Origin: Bacillus mojavensis RO-H-1 = KCTC 3706
GTDB taxonomy: Bacteria; Bacillota; Bacilli; Bacillales; Bacillaceae
Length of the DNA: 64,000 nucleotides
Direction: 5' to 3'
NCBI RefSeq assembly: GCF_000245335.1
Contig: NZ_JH600279.1
Coordinates: 620,001-684,000, forward strand
The position numbers were made by a program, and so were the translations under genes. Below, piece by piece: positions 59,500 to 64,000 of the stretch; the first letter of the stretch is position 1, and each line of letters begins with the position of its first letter. The notes beneath the pieces are model-generated. The model saw only the letters and a program-made list of their open reading frames with translations. It searched no databases and had not been told where the DNA came from.

Positions 59500-59570
59500 T
59501 TGTCCCCTCTCCATTCCGATCCGATTACCTTCGTATTTCCTCTTATTTCTAACCTTTAAACCTTTCTATG

Positions 59571-59603
59571 AAAAAAGCCTCTCCGCACACGGGGCGGAAA
59601 GGC
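59571..59603 (-). terminator. Terminator of the YitT-family gene
   Basis: Imperfect stem AAGCC-TCCGC / GCGGA-GGCTT with T-run on the minus strand. Confidence 0.8.
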
Positions 59604-60233
59604 TTATGATGATGCTTCCTGTGATTGGCCGGGTGTGATGTTCTGGAGCAAAGCCGGATTGAGGGAGTAGCTGCTTTTGATTTTATTTTTGAAGAAGCTG
59701 ACGATCAGGCCCGTAACTGCAATCGACACTAAAGAGAAGAGCCCTTTCAGCAATCCGACGGATAAAATGCCGACCAGCACTACGCCAAAATCGAAGAGGA
59801 AATTCACCGTACCCGGATTCCATCCATAGCGCTTTTGCAAAAATAAAGCGAGAATATTAGCGCCGCCAAGGGATGCCTGATGATAAAACATGAGCGACAG
59901 GCCGAACCCAATCAATGCTCCGCCGCAAATCGCGCCGGCAAACGGTGAAAAAGAGACAGACGGCAGCCAGTGATCAATGCTTGTAAACAGAGTCAGTGCT
60001 GTGACTGCAAATACAGTGGATAGGGTGAATTTGACGCCCATTCTGATGAGAGAAAATACATAAAACGGGATATTGATCAGAAAGAAGATTATGGCAAACG
60101 AGGAGTGAAACAAGTATGTCAGGCTTAGTGACAGTCCGGCTGTCCCGCCGGTTAATACGTGAGAATGTCTGAGTGTCAGGACCCCGGCGCCTGTCATAAG
60201 ACAAGCAGTGAAAATGAGTAACATCCGCTTCAT
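59604..60233 (-). CDS. YitT-family (DUF161) membrane protein
   Basis: 209 residues, five to six membrane helices: MLLIFTACLMTGAGVLTL, the HVLTGGTAGLSLSLTYLF segment typical of the family, FAIIFFLINIPFYVFSLI, GALIGFGLSLMFYHQASLGG with ANILALFLQKRYGWNPGTVNF. It lacks the C-terminal DUF2179 domain found in longer relatives. AAAGGAG precedes ATG 60233. It has terminators on both sides, so is a single-gene unit between ywiE and narI. I do not recall this gene here in B. subtilis 168. Function unknown. Confidence 0.87.
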   Translation of the reverse strand: MKRMLLIFTACLMTGAGVLTLRHSHVLTGGTAGLSLSLTYLFHSSFAIIFFLINIPFYVFSLIRMGVKFTLSTVFAVTALTLFTSIDHWLPSVSFSPFAGAICGGALIGFGLSLMFYHQASLGGANILALFLQKRYGWNPGTVNFLFDFGVVLVGILSVGLLKGLFSLVSIAVTGLIVSFFKNKIKSSYSLNPALLQNITPGQSQEASS

Positions 60234-60356
60234 TCTTCAATCTCCTTTTTCACATGTTATGTCCAAATACAAACATAACAGGATTCCTGACTGCCCAGCC
60301 ATTACCTTGGCAGAAAATATCTTATGTTTTTATTTTTTCATCAAACGATTTATCAT

Positions 60357-60388
60357 AAAAAATCCCCCTCTTTGAGGGGGGATTTTTA
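60357..60388 (-). terminator. Terminator of narGHJI
   Basis: Stem AATCCCCCTC / GAGGGGGGATT with TTT loop; A- and T-runs on both sides, overlapping the narI stop. Confidence 0.92.
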
Positions 60389-61057
60389 CAAACGTTTCCG
60401 ATACACGACATAGCTTCGTGTCAAATACTTGAGCGGCAGACTGAACACGTGAACTAATCTCGTAAATGGCCACAGGATAAAAACGATGTATCCTATCATG
60501 ATATGAAGCTTAAACCATAGGGGGACACTCTCCATCAAGGAGGCGTCAGGCCTGAACAAAAAGATCTCCCTGAACCACGGCCCGATTGTTGTCCGATAAT
60601 CAAATCCTCTCGAATCAATGTTGAGAAACGTGGCGGCAACGCCTGTCAACATCATGAACAGCAGCAGGATGAGCATAAGGATATCCGATGGCGAACTGGT
60701 TTTGCGGATTCTTTTGTCAAACAGCCTTCTGTACGTCAGAATGAAAAGTCCGGTACATGCCGCAACCCCCGCCGGCAGGCCTGCGCCAATCGCCATTTTG
60801 TGATAAACATGCTCTGAAATGCCAATGGAGGTGTACAAGGCTTCCGGGATCAGAATTCCCATGAGATGTCCGCCGATAACGCACAGCATGCCCCAGTGAA
60901 AAAGTATGCTGCCCGCCGCGAGTTTTTTCTTTTCTAACAGCTCGCTTGATTTCGCCGTCCAGCCAAATTGGTCATGCTGATAGCGGTAAATATGGCCGCC
61001 GATAAAGATCGTCAAAACAATGTATGGCATTACGCCCCACAGGATCTGCCCGCTCAT
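60386..61057 (-). CDS. narI: Respiratory nitrate reductase gamma subunit NarI
   Basis: 223 residues, five membrane helices, cytochrome b with two haems. Histidine-bearing segments match the family: FHWGMLCVIGGHLMGILIPE near residue 55 and FKLHIMIGYIVFILWPFTRLVH near 185-205. It oxidises menaquinol and anchors NarGH. Its start overlaps the narJ stop by 4 nt. Confidence 0.97.
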   Translation of the reverse strand: MSGQILWGVMPYIVLTIFIGGHIYRYQHDQFGWTAKSSELLEKKKLAAGSILFHWGMLCVIGGHLMGILIPEALYTSIGISEHVYHKMAIGAGLPAGVAACTGLFILTYRRLFDKRIRKTSSPSDILMLILLLFMMLTGVAATFLNIDSRGFDYRTTIGPWFREIFLFRPDASLMESVPLWFKLHIMIGYIVFILWPFTRLVHVFSLPLKYLTRSYVVYRKRL

Positions 61058-61608
61058 GCCTGAACAGCCCCTTCAACGCTTTCACACACGCCGATGTTAT
61101 CCAGCGCGGCCAGCAGCACGTGCAGCAGCTCAGCATATATGCTCTTATTTTTTTCGAGGCGGGATGCCAGTTCCCTCACATTGGACCTATATTTCTCAAA
61201 CACGCTTCTCGCTGCTTCAATCTCCGCAACCGCTGCAAATTCCAGCATAAGCGGCAGGTAATCAGGCAGCTCTTTGTCAGTCTGCAGGAAGCCTGATTGC
61301 TGGTATGTGTTTTTTAAATGCAGCAATTCAACGCCGCGTTCTCTTTGCTCACCTGAATGAAAGTAAGTGACGTACATATTCGTTTTTTTCCCGAAGTCAA
61401 ACGTATAGACATAGTGTTCAATCAGCGCTTCTGGTGAAAAACAGGCTAACGTCTCTAAAAAGCGCAGCAGCTTCTCACGGATTTGCCGATTGCCGATTTC
61501 ATGAATCAGAGCCTTCCAATCGGGAAGCTCAGCTCTCCACTCTTCATCCGGATACGAAAGAAGACAGGAAAGAGCGGAGAATGCGATTTGCCGATCTGTG
61601 GTGTTCAT
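61054..61608 (-). CDS. narJ: Nitrate reductase assembly chaperone NarJ
   Basis: 184 residues from ATG 61608 (MNTTDRQIAFSALSCLLSYP), with GAGGTG upstream. All-helical TorD/NarJ family; YVYTFDFGKKTNMYVTYFHS near residue 65 with the family's GE...R segment (HSGEQRERGVELL) and LPDYLPLMLEFAAVAE near 110. It guides molybdenum cofactor insertion into NarG and is not part of the mature enzyme. Confidence 0.96.
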   Translation of the reverse strand: MNTTDRQIAFSALSCLLSYPDEEWRAELPDWKALIHEIGNRQIREKLLRFLETLACFSPEALIEHYVYTFDFGKKTNMYVTYFHSGEQRERGVELLHLKNTYQQSGFLQTDKELPDYLPLMLEFAAVAEIEAARSVFEKYRSNVRELASRLEKNKSIYAELLHVLLAALDNIGVCESVEGAVQA

Positions 61609-61633
61609 CTGTTTACACCTCATTTATCAAAAG

Positions 61634-63097
61634 TTAGAAACAAGAGCCCGGGCCGCCGGAAAATGATAAGCCGCAGCTCCCTTGTTCAGTGTATAAATCA
61701 GAAATGTTTTCACGGTGGCTGCTCGGAATCACAAAGCGGTCATCATATTTTGCGATCGCAAGCAGCCGATACATATCTTCAGTTTGCTGTGCTGTTAAGC
61801 CGACGCTGGAGATCAGTGCCGGGTCGATGGATTTATTCGTCTGGACCGCCCTCATATACTGGCGCATGACAGACATTTTCTTTAATGTCGACCGAATATG
61901 ATCTGTATCACCTGCCGTTAATAGCTGCGCCAAATAGTCAATCGGAATTCTCATTTGGTCAATAGCCGGAAAAATGTCTTCCGCTGTTTGCCGGCTTCCC
62001 TCTCCTTCAAAAACATTCATGATCGGGCTCAAAGGTGGAATGTACCAAACCATCGGCAGCGTACGGTACTCAGGATGAAGCGGCAGCGCAATCTTCCATT
62101 CGATGATCATCTTATAAATGGGCGATTGCTGTGCAGCCTCTATCCATTCTGTCGGGATGCCCTGTTCTTTTGCTTGTTTAGCAACCTCGGGATCATTCGG
62201 ATCAAGAAACACTTCTAATTGAGAATGATAGAGATCCTTTTCATTTTCAGCAGATGCCGCTTCCTCCACCTTATCCGCGTCATACAGCATGACGCCCAAA
62301 TAACGGATTCTCCCCACGCATGTCTCAGAGCAGATGGTCGGCAGTCCCGCCTCCAAACGCGGAAAGCAGAGTGTGCATTTTTCGGCTTTGTTCGTTTGCC
62401 AGTTAAAATACACTTTTTTATAAGGGCAGGATGAAACACAGTATCTCCATGAACGGCATGCGTTTTGATCCACGAGTACAATACCGTCTTCCTCGCGTTT
62501 GTACATGGCACCGGACGGACAAGAGGACACGCACGCCGGGTTGATGCAATGCTCGCAGATGCGCGGAAGATACATCATAAAAACTTCATCGAATTCCGTT
62601 TTAATAGACTCCTCCATCTTTTGAACGTTTGGATCTTCAAGCCCCGTAATGTGGCCGCCCGCCAGATCATCCTCCCAGTTCGGCCCCCATTCAATATTCA
62701 TAAAATCTCCCGTCAGCGACGATTTTGGCCGCGCTACAGGCTGGTGTTTTTTCTGCGGACTGTTAGTCAGCGTTTCATAATCATAGTTCCAAGGCTCGTA
62801 GTAATCATCAATGGTTGGCTGATTCGGATTATAGAAAAGATTTGCAAGGCGGTTGGTTTTCGGGCCTGATTTCAGCTCGAGCTTTCCTTTTTTTAAGGTC
62901 CAGCCGCCTTTATATTTGTCCTGATCCTCCCATTGCTTCGGGTAGCCGATACCCGGCTTTGTTTCTACATTATTGAAATACATATATTCGGCACCGGAAC
63001 GGTTTGTCCATGTGTTTTTGCAGGTTACGCTGCACGTGTGGCAGCCGATGCATTTATCTAAGTTCATGACCATTCCGATTTGCGCTTTAATCTTCAA
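61634..63097 (-). CDS. narH: Respiratory nitrate reductase beta subunit NarH
   Basis: 487 residues, four-cluster iron-sulfur protein. Cysteine groups CIGCHTCSVTCKNTW near residue 18, CEHCINPACVSSCPSG near 185, CRSWRYCVSSCPYKK near 218 and CTLCFPRLEAGLPTICSETC near 245. The tryptophan in CRSW replaces a cysteine, as in E. coli NarH, giving one 3Fe-4S cluster. Start overlaps the narG stop by 11 nt. Confidence 0.98.
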   Translation of the reverse strand: MKIKAQIGMVMNLDKCIGCHTCSVTCKNTWTNRSGAEYMYFNNVETKPGIGYPKQWEDQDKYKGGWTLKKGKLELKSGPKTNRLANLFYNPNQPTIDDYYEPWNYDYETLTNSPQKKHQPVARPKSSLTGDFMNIEWGPNWEDDLAGGHITGLEDPNVQKMEESIKTEFDEVFMMYLPRICEHCINPACVSSCPSGAMYKREEDGIVLVDQNACRSWRYCVSSCPYKKVYFNWQTNKAEKCTLCFPRLEAGLPTICSETCVGRIRYLGVMLYDADKVEEAASAENEKDLYHSQLEVFLDPNDPEVAKQAKEQGIPTEWIEAAQQSPIYKMIIEWKIALPLHPEYRTLPMVWYIPPLSPIMNVFEGEGSRQTAEDIFPAIDQMRIPIDYLAQLLTAGDTDHIRSTLKKMSVMRQYMRAVQTNKSIDPALISSVGLTAQQTEDMYRLLAIAKYDDRFVIPSSHRENISDLYTEQGSCGLSFSGGPGSCF

Positions 63098-64000
63098 GCC
63101 AATCGACCTCCTTCAGCTTGCGGATGACCACATTCAGATCGCGCTGATTCCCCGTAGGTCCGTAGTAGTTAAAGCCGTAGCTGAGCTGGGCATAACCGCC
63201 GATCATCTGTGTCGGCTTGACGTGAATTCTTGTCGGACTGTTATGGGTGCCTCCGCGGTTATTGGTCAGTTTTGTGCCGGGCACGTTGATATGGCGGTCT
63301 TGGGCATGATGCATAAACGCCATTCCTTTTGGTATCCGGTGAGACAGCACCGCTCTCGCTACGACAACCCCATTTCGGTTAAAGCATTCAATCCAATCGT
63401 TGTCTTTGATATCCGCATCCCCCGCATCATCTTTATTCATCCATACCGTAGGCCCGCCGCGAAATAGCGTAAGCATCGGCAAGGAATCAAAATACATGCT
63501 GTGCACGGACCATTTATTATGCGGCGTCAAATAATTGAGGACAATTTCTTTGCCCTCTTGATCAGGCCGCTTGCTTAGAAACGGACGATGCTGGAGGATC
63601 GGTTTAAAGGTCGCCATCGTTTCCCCGAATTCCATCATCAGTTCATGATCGACATAATAGGATTGTCTGCCTGTTAGCGTACGCCAAGGAATCAATTTTT
63701 CCACATTTGTCGTAAACGGCGAATACCTGCGCCCTCCTTTTTCAGAACCTGTAAATGCCGGAGATGTGATCACCGTTTTGGGCTGGGCCGTGATTTGTTC
63801 GAATGTAAAGCATTCTTCCTCCCGTTCTTCCGCCAGGTCTTTCAGCTTCAGGTTTGTGATGTTTTCAAGTGATTCCCATGCTTTCACGGCCACTTTCCCA
63901 TTAGAAGTGGACGATAGGGTTAAAATCGCTTCTGCCGCCTGCTTTGCTTCACTTATATTCGGACACCCCTTTGCAACGCTGTCCGAGGTGATTTCTCCCA
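63087..64000 (-). CDS. narG: Respiratory nitrate reductase alpha subunit NarG (5' part cut by window edge)
   Basis: C-terminal about 304 residues of the molybdopterin subunit; the start lies right of base 64000. The frame is open to the edge, reading GEITSDSVAKGCPNISEAKQ at its beginning. It contains the molydopterin-dinucleotide-binding C-terminal domain: LTPHNKWSVHSMYFDSLPM, FNRNGVVVARAVLSHRIPKG, NNRGGTHNSPTRIHVKPTQM, and ends VIRKLKEVDWLED. Catalytic subunit reducing nitrate to nitrite on the cytoplasmic face. Order narG-narH-narJ-narI is standard. Confidence 0.97.
   Translation of the reverse strand, partial: GEITSDSVAKGCPNISEAKQAAEAILTLSSTSNGKVAVKAWESLENITNLKLKDLAEEREEECFTFEQITAQPKTVITSPAFTGSEKGGRRYSPFTTNVEKLIPWRTLTGRQSYYVDHELMMEFGETMATFKPILQHRPFLSKRPDQEGKEIVLNYLTPHNKWSVHSMYFDSLPMLTLFRGGPTVWMNKDDAGDADIKDNDWIECFNRNGVVVARAVLSHRIPKGMAFMHHAQDRHINVPGTKLTNNRGGTHNSPTRIHVKPTQMIGGYAQLSYGFNYYGPTGNQRDLNVVIRKLKEVDWLED

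Overview
The window is a chromosomal segment of a Bacillus subtilis-group Firmicute. The evidence is the gene order, which from memory follows the B. subtilis 168 block csbD-ywmF-rapB-moaA-fdhD-ywmEDC-spoIID-murAA-ywmB-ywzB-ywmA-atp-upp-glyA-ywlGFEDCB-spoIIR-ywlA-ywkF-prmC-prfA-ywkD-racA-ywkB-maeA-tdk-rpmE-rho-glpX-murAB-tal-fbaA-spo0F-ywjG-pyrG-rpoE-acdA-fadF-ywjE-uvsE-ywjC-ywjB-ywjA-ywiE-narIJHG, together with sporulation genes (spoIID, spoIIR, spo0F, racA, rapB), strong AGGAGG ribosome sites and low-GC spacers. It is not 168 itself: it has a urea-transporter operon that I do not remember in 168, a decayed ywjB and a frameshifted maeA. Almost all genes lie on the minus strand; only ywmA, ywlA, ywkD, racA, ywjG, ywjE, uvsE and ywjC are on plus.

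Layout. 1-6.5 kb: urease ureABC (ureC cut by the left edge) directly behind a complete urtABCDE urea ABC importer, with two perfect TnrA/GlnR-type operators upstream. 6.7-13 kb: general-stress csbD, an M50-like membrane protein, rapB, molybdenum-cofactor genes moaA and fdhD, and two secreted von Willebrand A proteins. 13-17.6 kb: spoIID, murAA and small envelope genes. 17.6-24.8 kb: the whole atpIBEFHAGDC operon with promoter and leader. 25-31 kb: upp, glyA (PurR-type boxes), ywlG-rpiB-ywlE-mntP-ywlC-ywlB with a DnaA-box cluster. 31-36 kb: spoIIR, prmC/prfA, ywkD, racA. 36-46.5 kb: ywkB, maeA, tdk, rpmE, rho, glpX, murAB, tal, fbaA, spo0F. 46.6-53.2 kb: ywjG, pyrG with its reiterative-initiation attenuator, and the FadR-type fadF-acdA-rpoE unit. 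53.2-60.2 kb: two phospholipase-D/cardiolipin synthase-like proteins, uvsE, a sigma-B-type ywjC, a ywjB relic, an ABC exporter and a YitT-family protein. 60.4-64 kb: narGHJI respiratory nitrate reductase (narG cut by the right edge).

Functional themes: nitrogen acquisition (urea uptake plus hydrolysis; nitrate respiration, for which moaA and fdhD serve molybdoenzymes), energy conversion (ATP synthase, acyl-CoA dehydrogenase/FadF), central carbon metabolism (fbaA, glpX, tal, maeA), and sporulation control (RapB acts on Spo0F, both encoded here). I see no rRNA, tRNA, CRISPR array, insertion sequence or prophage. I did not find a convincingly new multigene system. The most interesting items are the urt-ure operon with paired nitrogen operators, the hairpin hiding the mntP ribosome site, the HPr-like YwjC, and the two gene-decay events.
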